A stretch of DNA of 14,672 nt, from assembly GCA_031276545.1 (NCBI GenBank), contig JAISMW010000032.1, forward strand, positions 1 to 14,672. The letters run 5' to 3'. The stretch is from Tannerellaceae bacterium. Its GTDB lineage: Bacteria > Bacteroidota > Bacteroidia > Bacteroidales > Tannerellaceae. Below the pieces are notes generated by a model. The model searched no databases. It was not told where the DNA came from and saw only the letters and a program-made list of their open reading frames with translations. Both the position numbers and the translations under genes were made by a program. Shown here piece after piece: positions 1 to 7,589 of this stretch (its first letter is position 1; each line of letters begins with the position of its first letter).

Positions 1-121
1 GGTCGCTCACCCGCTCGTCTACCGGCAAGTCGGGGTTCATAAATTTATACTGCGGCTGTTTGCCGGAGCAGGCGGACAGCGCCAGCACCAGTCCGCAGAT
101 AAGAATACCATGTTGTTTCAT
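1..121 (-). CDS. GH3-family glycoside hydrolase (beta-glucosidase-like) lipoprotein, 5' end only
   Basis: Only the first 40 codons are inside the window; the gene runs off the left edge. The peptide begins MKQHGILICGLVLALSAC, a short lipoprotein signal peptide with lipobox LSAC and the acylated Cys at residue 18. It is followed by a short linker and then FMNPDLPVDERVSD (residues 27-40). That last stretch resembles the usual entry to the GH3 N-terminal domain (NPxLPxEERVxDLLxRMTLEEK), so the call rests on one motif and is tentative. GH3 enzymes commonly release terminal beta-linked glucose, xylose or GlcNAc; the substrate cannot be read from this fragment. It lies 205 bp downstream of the ceramidase-like gene on the same strand, so it may be the last gene of the PUL operon, but the spacer carries palindromic repeats that could separate transcripts. 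Confidence 0.65.
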   Translation of the reverse strand, partial: MKQHGILICGLVLALSACSGKQPQYKFMNPDLPVDERVSD

Positions 122-179
122 GTTTATCAAGTATAATTAAAAGTATTGTAAAAACAGCAACTCCTCCATCGCTTGGAAC

Positions 180-277
180 ATCGCCGCCGGGTTTGCCTTT
201 CCGACTGAGTCGGAAGTCTGATCGCCGCCGGGTTTGACTTTCCGACAAAATCGGAAAGCCGATCGCCGCCGGGTTTG
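180..277. repeat. Three 16-bp direct repeats (41-bp period) with palindromes between them
   Basis: ATCGCCGCCGGGTTTG occurs exactly at 180-195, 221-236 and 262-277, each start 41 bp from the last. The two spacers each contain a palindrome: TTCCGACTGAGTCGGAA at 199-215, and CTTTCCGA / TCGGAAAG (238-245 and 251-258) around a five-base loop. The palindromes differ in their middle bases but keep pairing, as in REP/BIME-like intergenic elements. The repeats fill most of the 205-bp gap (122-326) between the ceramidase-like gene and the GH3 gene; I see no convincing gene there. They would lie in the GH3 leader or act as a 3' barrier for the upstream transcript. Confidence 0.8.
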
Positions 278-326
278 ACTCTTCATAGGTAATAAACAAG
301 GGTTCTTACGTCGAACTCAGGTTAAA

Positions 327-1628
327 TTAAGGAATGACGGCGCCATCGTCGAGCCGGTGTTCGTTTGGTCCGGGACGGTCTCTTACGAGGCCTGTCAGCC
401 GGTAGTAGTTTTCAAGCTGTCGCAGCATGATCTTTTCACCGGCTCCGATTTCAATAAGGCCGCCTCCCCAGTCGGCGCCGTAGCCTCCCAGGGCGGCAGA
501 CCTTACATCGGCCACATAGCCGGGAGAACTCCCGCCGCTTAGGGTATAACCGAAAAAGAAGGGTACCAGGCCGTATGGCGAAAGTTCTCTTTTCCAGTCG
601 AGCTGAAACTTGATGAAAAACTCGCCGGGGACAGCGGATATGACGTAGCGGCCGTTCAGCACAATGACGGAAAAACGGGGGGTAAAGCTTCGATCCTTGT
701 CGAAACGTCCGGTAAAGGAAAGCGAGTCTGTCCGGACCTTCAGGCTGACGGCGTCGTAGGGGTTGGGGTAAAGTTCTTTTGCCAGCTTTACCGTTTCGAT
801 GGAGAGCAGTTTGCCCATGCGTTCTATCAGGCTGTAATCGGCTTTGCGGGGATCGTCGGGGCTTTTCCGTCCTCCGTCCTTGAAAAGAGGGGCCTGATTG
901 CCGGCGGCGCCGTTGATAAAGAGGCAATGTACTTTGTTGTCGAAGGCTTCTTCGGTATACCGGGCTGCATAACCTGCATAATCGGCAGAAACCTCGAAAT
1001 TGTTCCATACGACGTCGGGGTGACAGGCATAGTTCATGACCAAAATACGGGGATTGCCGCTCATATCTTCAATCCGGATAAGGCCTACGGAATTGTCCAC
1101 CGGGCCGTGCGGCAGGCGTTCGCGGTTGATGTAGCGGTAGTGATCGTCGGCAAACCAGGATTCGCGGGCGTGTCCGTCATCCCGTACAATCAGTCTGTTG
1201 AAGCTCAGTTGCGGAAAACTTCGATGCCCGCCCGAAATCTTTGCTTCGAACATATTCTTTGAGGCTTCGTCTATCAGTTGAGTGAATTTTGCTTCCGTCC
1301 ATTCCCTTGGGCCTGAAGCGCCGGAGTGGTTGTGCGACTGGCAAAGATAGACTTCCTGAAGATTGTACTTGTCCTTGAGCGCTGCGATAAACCGGTCGTT
1401 TCCTCCACCGCTGTCGCAGGCGATAAAGGCTATCCGCCGGCCGCCGACGTCCAGAACCAGACTGCGTGCATACAGCGAATCATGCACGGGATAGCGGGTT
1501 TCGGGCGGTGTGATATTGACTTTGGCGGAACCGGCCATCAGTCGGTCTGCTCCCCAGGCTCCCCGGGCGGTTGAGAAAATCAGGCCGCAGAGAAACAGGA
1601 TGGCGGCTGAGAGATGATGTGATTTCAT
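327..1628 (-). CDS. Neutral/alkaline ceramidase-fold secreted protein, catalytic Ser replaced
   Basis: A 433-aa protein with a Sec signal peptide (about residues 1-26, ending ARGAWGA). It carries the motif series of the neutral/alkaline non-lysosomal ceramidase N-terminal domain: AGSAKVNITPP (32-42), SHNHSG (98-103, the zinc-ligand HxH region), NYACHP (199-204, second zinc His), SADYAGYA (214-221), FINGAAGNQAP (237-247), PGEF (334-337, zinc Glu region) and GYVADVRSAALGGY (370-383, zinc Tyr region). In characterised ceramidases the nucleophile is the Ser of a GNLSP/GDVSP-type motif; here the aligned motif is GNQAP, so that Ser is Ala. The protein is also shorter than true ceramidases and lacks their C-terminal immunoglobulin-like domain. 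A metal-dependent hydrolase of unknown substrate, possibly an ester or amide on a glycan, is likelier than a ceramidase. It lies 30 bp downstream of the 431-aa lipoprotein gene and is very likely cotranscribed with it. Confidence 0.8.
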   Translation of the reverse strand: MKSHHLSAAILFLCGLIFSTARGAWGADRLMAGSAKVNITPPETRYPVHDSLYARSLVLDVGGRRIAFIACDSGGGNDRFIAALKDKYNLQEVYLCQSHNHSGASGPREWTEAKFTQLIDEASKNMFEAKISGGHRSFPQLSFNRLIVRDDGHARESWFADDHYRYINRERLPHGPVDNSVGLIRIEDMSGNPRILVMNYACHPDVVWNNFEVSADYAGYAARYTEEAFDNKVHCLFINGAAGNQAPLFKDGGRKSPDDPRKADYSLIERMGKLLSIETVKLAKELYPNPYDAVSLKVRTDSLSFTGRFDKDRSFTPRFSVIVLNGRYVISAVPGEFFIKFQLDWKRELSPYGLVPFFFGYTLSGGSSPGYVADVRSAALGGYGADWGGGLIEIGAGEKIMLRQLENYYRLTGLVRDRPGPNEHRLDDGAVIP

Positions 1629-1658
1629 GTCTGCTGTATTTAATGTGATGATGAATGA

Positions 1659-2954
1659 TTAGTTCAATCCCGTATTCCAGATCTCCTTGATGGTTTCTTC
1701 CTGAGAATAACCGACCGGGCAGGCCACGCTGCGGGTGTTTGCAAAGTAGGAGCGGAACGACTGCGCTCCCGGAGGGCCTGATATCATGCGGATGACGCAC
1801 ATCTGGAGATGTCCGTTGGGGTCGGTCTCCCGGAGCCAGTCGAAAGCGTACCGCAGCCATCTGTTGCGATAGGCTTCGTCCTGCATGGCGAACCAGGTGA
1901 TGTCGTCGTATCCCCAGCAAAAATGGTCGTTCAGGTTGGCTACTCCCGGTTCCCGGCTTATTCCGAAGTTGTCGAACTCCACCAAATACGGCATACTTTC
2001 GGCTTTCCATCCGCTTGGCGAAACGGCTCCCAGGCTCTTCAGATAAATAGCGTCGCTATGTCCTGCTTCCAGGATGCCTTCCAGCGGTTTGTCTTCCACC
2101 TCCTTGATGCGGAGGGGGAATGAATTGAAGTCCAGCAGGCTGACGCTGTCTTTGATGAATCCGCCTTTGGGAGTATGTCCGTCCAGCAGGATGTAATGGC
2201 GGCGTGCGTTTACTGCGGCATAGTCGCGTATTTTCTGCAGGAAAGCCGCATATTGCGTCCTGTCGGGATCGTCTCTTCCAATGAGTTCAACCTGCCCCAG
2301 GTGGAAAGCCTCGCAGCCGATGTCGATATAGGATTTGGCAAGGAAATAGAACCAGAGCCGGGTTTCAAGGTTGTTGATCATCGGTGTACCGCCACGGGCG
2401 CTTCGCATCAGTATTTCGCCGCCGGGATCCACTCGTTTTATCATATCTTCCGCTCTGAAATTGCGGTCTTCTGCCGGAAGATCGAATGCCTCGAAAACCC
2501 ATGCGGGGATTTTCAGGTTGTTGACGTCTCCGCTTACATGTTCAAAAAGGCATCCCTGGAAGATGATTTCCGGATCATGCTCATGCATCCGGTCGATGAG
2601 CCTTTTGGCATAATCGAAAAAGGCAGGGTCGCCCAGTTTGCTCTCTTCACTCCAGCGATACAGGGCACGGCCGATAAACTTGGCGCCGATGTTCTGAAGC
2701 ATACGTATATCATCTTCCCGGTAAGGGAACAGATAGTTCTCCGGATTTCCCGGAACAAGGAAATAGCCCGCCGTAACCGAACGGTCTAAATAATTTTCCA
2801 GTACTTCGCGTGAGATAGAGCCGTCGAAGTAGAATTTCGAGTCCTTTGCGAACTCCGTCCGTCCGTCAGTATTGCCGGAACCGCACTGCAGGAATGAAAA
2901 GCACAGCCCGGTGAGGGCTGCCATTATTCCATAAAAACTTGCTTTCTTAGTCAT
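1659..2954 (-). CDS. Uncharacterised PUL lipoprotein, possible TIM-barrel glycosidase
   Basis: A 431-aa protein with lipobox FLQC and the acylated Cys at residue 24, so it is probably anchored in the outer membrane or facing the periplasm. I do not recognise a named family. The mature part reads as alternating alpha/beta: DDIRMLQNIGAKFIGRALYRW (81-101, broken here only by my reading), EAFHLGQVELIG (215-226), YILLDGHTP (254-262), SDAIYLKSLG (300-309) and YLVEFDNFG (323-331), with aromatic-rich loops. Acidic residues at predicted strand ends (Glu223; Glu326/Asp328) resemble the paired carboxylates of retaining TIM-barrel glycosidases, but this is inference. Its context supports a role in glycan breakdown: it sits between GH95 and the ceramidase-like gene. 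A 638-bp gap containing a tandem array separates it from GH95, so it may have its own promoter; I found no clear TAnnTTTG box. Confidence 0.7.
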   Translation of the reverse strand: MTKKASFYGIMAALTGLCFSFLQCGSGNTDGRTEFAKDSKFYFDGSISREVLENYLDRSVTAGYFLVPGNPENYLFPYREDDIRMLQNIGAKFIGRALYRWSEESKLGDPAFFDYAKRLIDRMHEHDPEIIFQGCLFEHVSGDVNNLKIPAWVFEAFDLPAEDRNFRAEDMIKRVDPGGEILMRSARGGTPMINNLETRLWFYFLAKSYIDIGCEAFHLGQVELIGRDDPDRTQYAAFLQKIRDYAAVNARRHYILLDGHTPKGGFIKDSVSLLDFNSFPLRIKEVEDKPLEGILEAGHSDAIYLKSLGAVSPSGWKAESMPYLVEFDNFGISREPGVANLNDHFCWGYDDITWFAMQDEAYRNRWLRYAFDWLRETDPNGHLQMCVIRMISGPPGAQSFRSYFANTRSVACPVGYSQEETIKEIWNTGLN

Positions 2955-2998
2955 ACTTGTACGTTTATTTTATGTTTTCTTGTTTTATATCTCCGAAC

Positions 2999-3058
2999 GA
3001 CTTTGTTGCAACGGCAGTCAGGACAGGATTATTCGTTGACCGGCGTTGCAACAAAGTC
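2999..3058. repeat. 15-bp perfect inverted repeat (large hairpin) upstream of the 431-aa lipoprotein gene
   Basis: GACTTTGTTGCAACG (2999-3013) and its exact reverse complement CGTTGCAACAAAGTC (3044-3058) are 30 bp apart. They lie 45-104 bp upstream of the start codon at 2954. A third copy in the same orientation as the second arm, CCGTTGCAACAAAGTC, is at 3513-3528 on the far side of the tandem array. The repeat could be a cruciform or operator, or terminal repeats of a small mobile element. Confidence 0.8.
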
Positions 3059-3059
3059 C

Positions 3060-3080
3060 TTGAGCATTGAGCATTGAGCA
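3060..3080. repeat. 7-bp tandem repeat, three copies
   Basis: TTGAGCA is repeated three times head to tail, together 21 bp, directly between the hairpin (2999-3058) and the 21-bp array that starts at 3090. Short heptamer runs of this kind are common in Bacteroidetes intergenic DNA, as far as I recall. No function can be read from it. Confidence 0.75.
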
Positions 3081-3089
3081 TTTTCATCA

Positions 3090-3488
3090 ACCGCGCCATT
3101 GCTGACGTCAACCGTGCCATTGCTGACGTCAACCGTGCCATTGCTGACGTCAACCACGCCATTGCTGACGTCAACATCGCAATTGCTGACGTCAACCGCG
3201 CCATTGCTGACGTCAACCGCGCCATTGCTGACGTCAACCACGGCGTTGCTGACGTCAACCGCGACGTTTCCGACGTCAACCGCGACGTTTCTGACGTCAA
3301 CATCGGCGTTTCTGACGTCAACCGCGGCGTTTCCGACGTCAACATCGGCGCTGCTGACGTCAACCACGGCGTTTCCGACGTCAACATCGGCGCTGCTGAC
3401 GTCAACATCGGTGTTGCTGACGTCAACCGCGACGTTTCCGACGTCAACATCGGCGCTGCCGACGTCAACCGCGGCCTTGCCGGCGTCA
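3090..3488. repeat. 21-bp tandem array, 19 contiguous units, TGACGTCA/GACGTC core
   Basis: Nineteen units of exactly 21 bp fill 399 bp with no length variation and no spacers. Every unit but the last keeps GACGTC followed by AAC; in most units the palindrome extends to TGACGTCA, and the last unit has GGCGTC. The variable part falls in a few columns (cgc/cgt/cac/atc, then gcc/ggc/gac, att/gtt/gct, and gct/tct/tcc/gcc). The first eight units are mostly one type (NRAIADV in the plus frame) and later units are mixed. Several frames on both strands stay open because the period is a multiple of three. The plus frame gives a seven-residue repeat N-[RHI]-[AGD]-[IVA]-[AS]-D-V with coiled-coil-like 3-4 hydrophobic spacing, but most variants are non-synonymous and no start with an RBS is evident. 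I treat it as a minisatellite, not a gene. Confidence 0.9.
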
Positions 3489-3544
3489 AACCTTCTTTGA
3501 TATTTTTCATTACCGTTGCAACAAAGTCTTTCCGAACTGTTAAC

Positions 3545-3576
3545 GTTGTTCCCGGTCAGTGAAGACCGGGAACAAC
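3545..3576 (-). terminator. Strong hairpin after GH95, probable transcript end or processing stop
   Basis: GTTGTTCCCGGTC (3545-3557) pairs perfectly with GACCGGGAACAAC (3564-3576) over 13 bp with a six-base loop. It begins 17 bases past the GH95 stop codon. No U-tract follows on the minus strand, so it is not a textbook intrinsic terminator; it may end the susCD-GH95 message or protect its 3' end. Confidence 0.55.
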
Positions 3577-3592
3577 GGGGTCTAAAGACTGA

Positions 3593-5968
3593 TCATTTTT
3601 CACTTATCAAGGTCGGCTGTCCTTTCAGTACCGTTACTTTGGCGACTTTGCCGTTGTATCTGACATTGCATACGCCGCCGTCAGGCTTGCTTATTTCCGC
3701 AGATACAAGCCTGCCTTTCTCCCATTTCATATTGACTTCATAGCCTCCCCGTGCACGCAAACCGCTGACTTCCCCCGCCGCAGCCCAGCCTGAGGGTAAT
3801 GCCGGGAGCAGACTTATTTCTCCTGCATGGCTTTGTATCAGCGATTCGGCAACTCCGGCGGTAAAGCCAAAAGAACCGTCCACCTGACTCCCCGTTCCCT
3901 GCCGGAGGATATTGCCGGCCACAGAAGCCACCGCAGCTTGCATAAGCGCACCTGTTTTGTCGCCACGCTCCAGCCTGGCCCACATGCAGATATTCCATGA
4001 ACCGGGAAATCCCCCTCCGCGCAGTCCGCGGGATTCCAGCCAGTAGCGGTACGCATTCACAAGATCCACATCGCTTTCACGGCGCAGCAGGATGCTGCTC
4101 CCCGGATAGAACGGGAAGTAGGGGGATACATCGTGTCCGCCCCGCTGAGGCTGCCAGTCTTCTATCCATTCCTGCACATATCCCAGCCGGTTTACTTTGT
4201 AGGGAGGCAGTTTGGGTAAAATCGACTCAAGCTGTTTGCGGAAAGCGGCGTCCACTCCCAGTATTTTACCGGCTTCAATCACATGCGGGAACAGTTCGCG
4301 CATGATGGCTACGTCCATAGTGGGGGCCGGCGAAAGATAGGCCGGCACATTACTGTCGTCGAAATAATATCCATGTTCGGGCGACATGGAGAAAGGAGTG
4401 ACCAAATAACCGTATTTGGGGTATTCAACCAGGATGTCCGCAAGAAATTCCGCCGAACCTTTCAGTACGGGATAGATTTCCCTGAGGATCTCCCTGTCTC
4501 CGCCGCTAAACGCATAATGCTCCCATAGATGCAGACACAGCCAGGCGCCTCCTACCGGCCACATGCCATACCGGGCGCCATCCACAGGAGCTGTCCCTCT
4601 CCACAAATCCACGTTATGGTGCGTCACCCATCCTTTGGCTCCGTAATAAATCCGCGCCGTTTTCGCTCCGTTCTCGGAAAGGTCTTTCACCATGGAAATT
4701 AACGGCAAATGACATTCGCCCAGATTCGTTACTTCAGCCGGCCAGTAATTCATCTGCGTATTGATGTTGATCGTATACTTACTGCCCCAGGGAGGCGCCA
4801 GCCTCTCGTTCCAGATAGCCTGAAGGTTGGCCGGCTGACCACCCGGCCGGCTGCTTGAGACCAGCATATAGCGTCCGAACTGGAAGCAAAGCATTTCTAA
4901 ATTCGGATCGACCTCGCCGTTTTTCACTGCAAGGATACGCTCGTTTACAGGTTTCCCGTTTTTCGCCCTGTCGCCCACGCTTACATGCACCTTCCCCATC
5001 AGACCGCTGAAATCAGCCATATGACGCCGGCGAAGAATCGTGTAGTCTTTATCGGCCACCCCGTCGAGGACTTTTTGATTGCGCCCTGCCGGATCGCCGC
5101 TTATGTCTTTATAGTTCACATGGCTCGTAGCGGCGGCCAGAATAAGCGTGACGGAGTTTGCCCGGCGGACGGTAAGTCTGTCTTTGTGCACGCCGGACTG
5201 TCCACCTTCATTATTCACCTTCAAAACCGTTTGAAACGACATGCCTTTTTCAGCGATTTCTCCAATCAGCCAATAGTTGGGTATGGTGTTTTCCCAGGCG
5301 CCGTCTACGGTCAGTCTCCCCGGTGTGGCGGTAACCTTATCGGCAAAATGGCTTTTCACGGACACATCAAAAGATATTTTACCGGGTTTATCAGCCGTAA
5401 TTTGCATCACCAGCACACGGTCTGGATAGGAAACAAACACTTCCCTTGTATAGTTTACCCCTCCATACGAAAAGGATACGGAAGTAATACCGTTTTCCAT
5501 ATCCAGGTCGCGGTAATAATTACCTGTTTCGGCATCGTCGATTCCGTAGAACAGAAGTTCCAAACTTCCAAGCGGTTCATAAGCAGCCTGTCCGACAGGT
5601 TTGCCGTAGAAATGTTCATCGGCCGTTTTTTCCGCTTCTTTGAATTTGCCGCCGAACACCAAATCCTGTATTTGTTTGAAATACTTTCCTGCATCCGGGT
5701 CGTTATAATCATGCGGCGCCCCCGACCAGAAACCGGATTCATTCAGTGCAATCTTTTCCCGGCAGACTCTGCCATAGACCAAAGCCCCAATCAATCCGTT
5801 CCCTACCGGTATCGGCTCGATTGCAGTTTCTCCCGGTTTGGTATTGTACCATAAAAGCATATCGCTTTCCTGCGCATGGTTCGCGGCATAGCCGGCAGGC
5901 AGCAAACAGCTTACCATCAAAAATACCGGTATGAACTTAATCCGCAATTTAAAAAATGTTTTAGTCAT
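3593..5968 (-). CDS. GH95-family alpha-L-fucosidase-like glycoside hydrolase, divergent
   Basis: A 791-aa secreted enzyme (signal peptide about residues 1-28, ending AGYA) of typical GH95 length. The N-terminal beta-sandwich carries LWYNTKPGE and ALNESGFWSGAPHDYNDP (75-91). The (alpha/alpha)6 barrel has NINTQMNYWPAEVTNLGE (401-418), whose Asn401 and Asn403 match the catalytic-water-activating Asn pair of Bifidobacterium AfcA. SPEHGY (529-534) places Glu531 at the general acid position and QVDGSFG (695-701) gives the conserved Asp697. The family acts on terminal alpha-1,2-L-fucose, with some members on alpha-L-galactose. One motif is altered: the usual HRHxSHLxxLYPG region reads HDVSPYFPFYPG (612-623). 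The gene starts 12 bp after SusD and is clearly in the susCD operon; a hairpin follows its stop. The family assignment is solid, the exact sugar is not. Confidence 0.9.
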   Translation of the reverse strand: MTKTFFKLRIKFIPVFLMVSCLLPAGYAANHAQESDMLLWYNTKPGETAIEPIPVGNGLIGALVYGRVCREKIALNESGFWSGAPHDYNDPDAGKYFKQIQDLVFGGKFKEAEKTADEHFYGKPVGQAAYEPLGSLELLFYGIDDAETGNYYRDLDMENGITSVSFSYGGVNYTREVFVSYPDRVLVMQITADKPGKISFDVSVKSHFADKVTATPGRLTVDGAWENTIPNYWLIGEIAEKGMSFQTVLKVNNEGGQSGVHKDRLTVRRANSVTLILAAATSHVNYKDISGDPAGRNQKVLDGVADKDYTILRRRHMADFSGLMGKVHVSVGDRAKNGKPVNERILAVKNGEVDPNLEMLCFQFGRYMLVSSSRPGGQPANLQAIWNERLAPPWGSKYTININTQMNYWPAEVTNLGECHLPLISMVKDLSENGAKTARIYYGAKGWVTHHNVDLWRGTAPVDGARYGMWPVGGAWLCLHLWEHYAFSGGDREILREIYPVLKGSAEFLADILVEYPKYGYLVTPFSMSPEHGYYFDDSNVPAYLSPAPTMDVAIMRELFPHVIEAGKILGVDAAFRKQLESILPKLPPYKVNRLGYVQEWIEDWQPQRGGHDVSPYFPFYPGSSILLRRESDVDLVNAYRYWLESRGLRGGGFPGSWNICMWARLERGDKTGALMQAAVASVAGNILRQGTGSQVDGSFGFTAGVAESLIQSHAGEISLLPALPSGWAAAGEVSGLRARGGYEVNMKWEKGRLVSAEISKPDGGVCNVRYNGKVAKVTVLKGQPTLISEK

Positions 5969-5980
5969 GAAATTCAGTTA

Positions 5981-7576
5981 TTATTGTAATGGAGGTTCCG
6001 TTATCATGGGATTGCGCTGGATAGTCTGATCCGTATAAGGGATATACAGATTATCTTCCCTGTATGTAGCGCCCCAAGGATTGACCGTCCCGATCAAGGG
6101 GACGAATGTAAATTTGCCATTCGCATCAAGCGCCGGATATTTCCTTGTGCGAGCGATATCGTTCCAGAGTTTAAACTCGAAAAGTGTTTCCCTGATTTTC
6201 TCACTCAGCACTTCATTCACGAAAGCCTCCACGGAAAGTCCTGCCAGCTCGGCCCTGATCGCCTCGTAGTCTTTGTCGAGCGAAGCCCTCGCCTTGATTG
6301 TCGCCAGATAGTCTGCCGCTTCGGCGGTGACGACTCCACCATCCTCGACAATCGCCTCGGCGGCCGTCAGGTACATCTCGGCAAGCCGGTAAATTGTAAG
6401 GTCTTTTTCGGAACGTTGCGTCACTTTCAATGCTTCATCTTCCCACCAGAAGTAAGCGATTTTGTCGAAGGCATGGACAACGCCATCCTCTGTTGTATAG
6501 CTACTGTGGAAATACTGATGTTCCTGGTAGCGCAGGTCATTCACCGGATCGTATACTGCGTGCAAAATGGCATGAGGGTTCCAGGCATTGATGTAGACAG
6601 GATATTTCAATCCCCACGCACTGGCTTCGTACGGCAGGCACCAGGTAGGTTTTTCTCCTCCATTGGAAATGACTGCGTCGTATTCCCTTACAAAGAGATA
6701 CTCTTTTTCATTATCGGAAGTACGCAAGACATTGTAGGCGCTTTGACCCCAGTTGCCGGGATCCTTCATATCTGCTTTATGCTGAATCAGCGCGTAGTTC
6801 GGGCTATTGATTAGTTCTTTGGCATAACGGGCTGCGTCGGCATACTTTGATTTGTCCAAAACCGGATAGCCGGCCATGTTCAGGCATACATCCGCTGCTA
6901 AAGCCAATACGCTTCCACGTGTTATTCTAAATCCATTGGCTGGCATGGGCTTGTCGGGCAAACCGGATTGAATGGCTACATCCAAATCTTTTATGATTTG
7001 CTCATAAATCAATTTTTCGGACGAACGCTGTATATAGAGGTTATCCAGCGAAGAGTAGGAATTAAGTATGAGAGGAACAGGCCCCCACGTTTGTACCAGA
7101 TAAAAATAGTTCAACGCCCGGAAGAAACTGGCTTCACCAATCAGTTGACTGCGTTCTGCATCCGTCAGTCCCGGACAAGCCGGCAGATTCTCCAATGCAA
7201 AATTGGCATTGCGAACAATGGTTTCATACGGTCCTGTCCAAAGACCCTGCACATAGGTACCGTCTGTGACAGGATTGATACTCATGGTCTGAATTTTCGA
7301 AATAACCTGATTGTTACCCCTGCCACTCGGATTGTCGATCAATCCGGAACGAAATCCTGTGGTGTACATATACGATGAACCGACATAAGAACCCGAACTC
7401 ATTAAAGCCAGACATCCTTTTCTGTACAGGATATTTACAGAAGCGAAAGCGTCATTTCTCGACTGGAAAAATTGCTCTTTGGCAATATTGCTCAAAGGTT
7501 TTTCTTCCAGGAAATCGTTACATGCTGCAAAACCGAATACACTGAAGGTTATTGCAAAAAATATCAGTTTTTTCAT
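5981..7576 (-). CDS. susD-like: SusD/RagB-family outer-membrane glycan-binding lipoprotein
   Basis: A 531-aa lipoprotein with lipobox FAAC (Cys19) followed by NDFLEEKP, the classic SusD mature N-terminus. The SusD-like N-terminal domain shows GEASFFRALNYFYLVQTWGP (147-166) and the RagB/SusD C-terminal domain ends with DNLYIPYTDQTIQRNP near the C-terminus. SusD proteins are surface lids on the SusC channel that bind oligosaccharide and help import it by a pedal-bin motion. The gene begins 13 bp after the SusC stop and ends 12 bp before GH95, so all three are cotranscribed. The ligand cannot be inferred from sequence, although GH95 next door points to a fucosylated or L-galactosylated glycan. 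Confidence 0.95.
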   Translation of the reverse strand: MKKLIFFAITFSVFGFAACNDFLEEKPLSNIAKEQFFQSRNDAFASVNILYRKGCLALMSSGSYVGSSYMYTTGFRSGLIDNPSGRGNNQVISKIQTMSINPVTDGTYVQGLWTGPYETIVRNANFALENLPACPGLTDAERSQLIGEASFFRALNYFYLVQTWGPVPLILNSYSSLDNLYIQRSSEKLIYEQIIKDLDVAIQSGLPDKPMPANGFRITRGSVLALAADVCLNMAGYPVLDKSKYADAARYAKELINSPNYALIQHKADMKDPGNWGQSAYNVLRTSDNEKEYLFVREYDAVISNGGEKPTWCLPYEASAWGLKYPVYINAWNPHAILHAVYDPVNDLRYQEHQYFHSSYTTEDGVVHAFDKIAYFWWEDEALKVTQRSEKDLTIYRLAEMYLTAAEAIVEDGGVVTAEAADYLATIKARASLDKDYEAIRAELAGLSVEAFVNEVLSEKIRETLFEFKLWNDIARTRKYPALDANGKFTFVPLIGTVNPWGATYREDNLYIPYTDQTIQRNPMITEPPLQ

Positions 7577-7589
7577 TGTCGTTCATCTT

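Larger units (their letters stand above)
2992..3537. mobile_element. Possible MITE-like unit: 16-bp terminal inverted repeats and 7-bp flanking direct repeat around the array
   Basis: GACTTTGTTGCAACGG at 2999-3014 and CCGTTGCAACAAAGTC at 3513-3528 are perfect 16-bp inverted repeats about 530 bp apart, outer end to outer end. TCCGAAC abuts the left one (2992-2998) and recurs at 3531-3537, two bases beyond the right one, which could be a target-site duplication. There is no transposase inside; the content is a further half-repeat at 3044-3058 and the 21-bp array. The extra internal copy and the two-base offset weaken the mobile-element reading. Confidence 0.35.

Noticed and set aside
45..299. 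84-aa minus-strand open frame across the palindromic repeats
   Set aside because: It overlaps the signal peptide region of the GH3 lipoprotein in another frame and consists mainly of translated palindromic repeats.
451..1008. 185-aa minus-strand open frame rich in Arg and Pro
   Set aside because: It is a shadow frame inside the ceramidase-fold gene, with typical out-of-frame composition.
3090..3488. CRISPR array
   Set aside because: Units are contiguous 21-bp repeats with no unique spacers and no cas genes nearby; the same holds for 14176-14616.
2965..3562. Several long open frames through the first array on both strands (heptads such as NRAIADV, LTSAMAR)
   Set aside because: A 21-bp unit without stops opens many frames at once. 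Unit variants are mostly non-synonymous and no frame has a convincing RBS or non-repeat domain.
4985..5854. 289-aa plus-strand open frame
   Set aside because: It is antisense to the well-supported GH95 gene, with no recognisable motifs.
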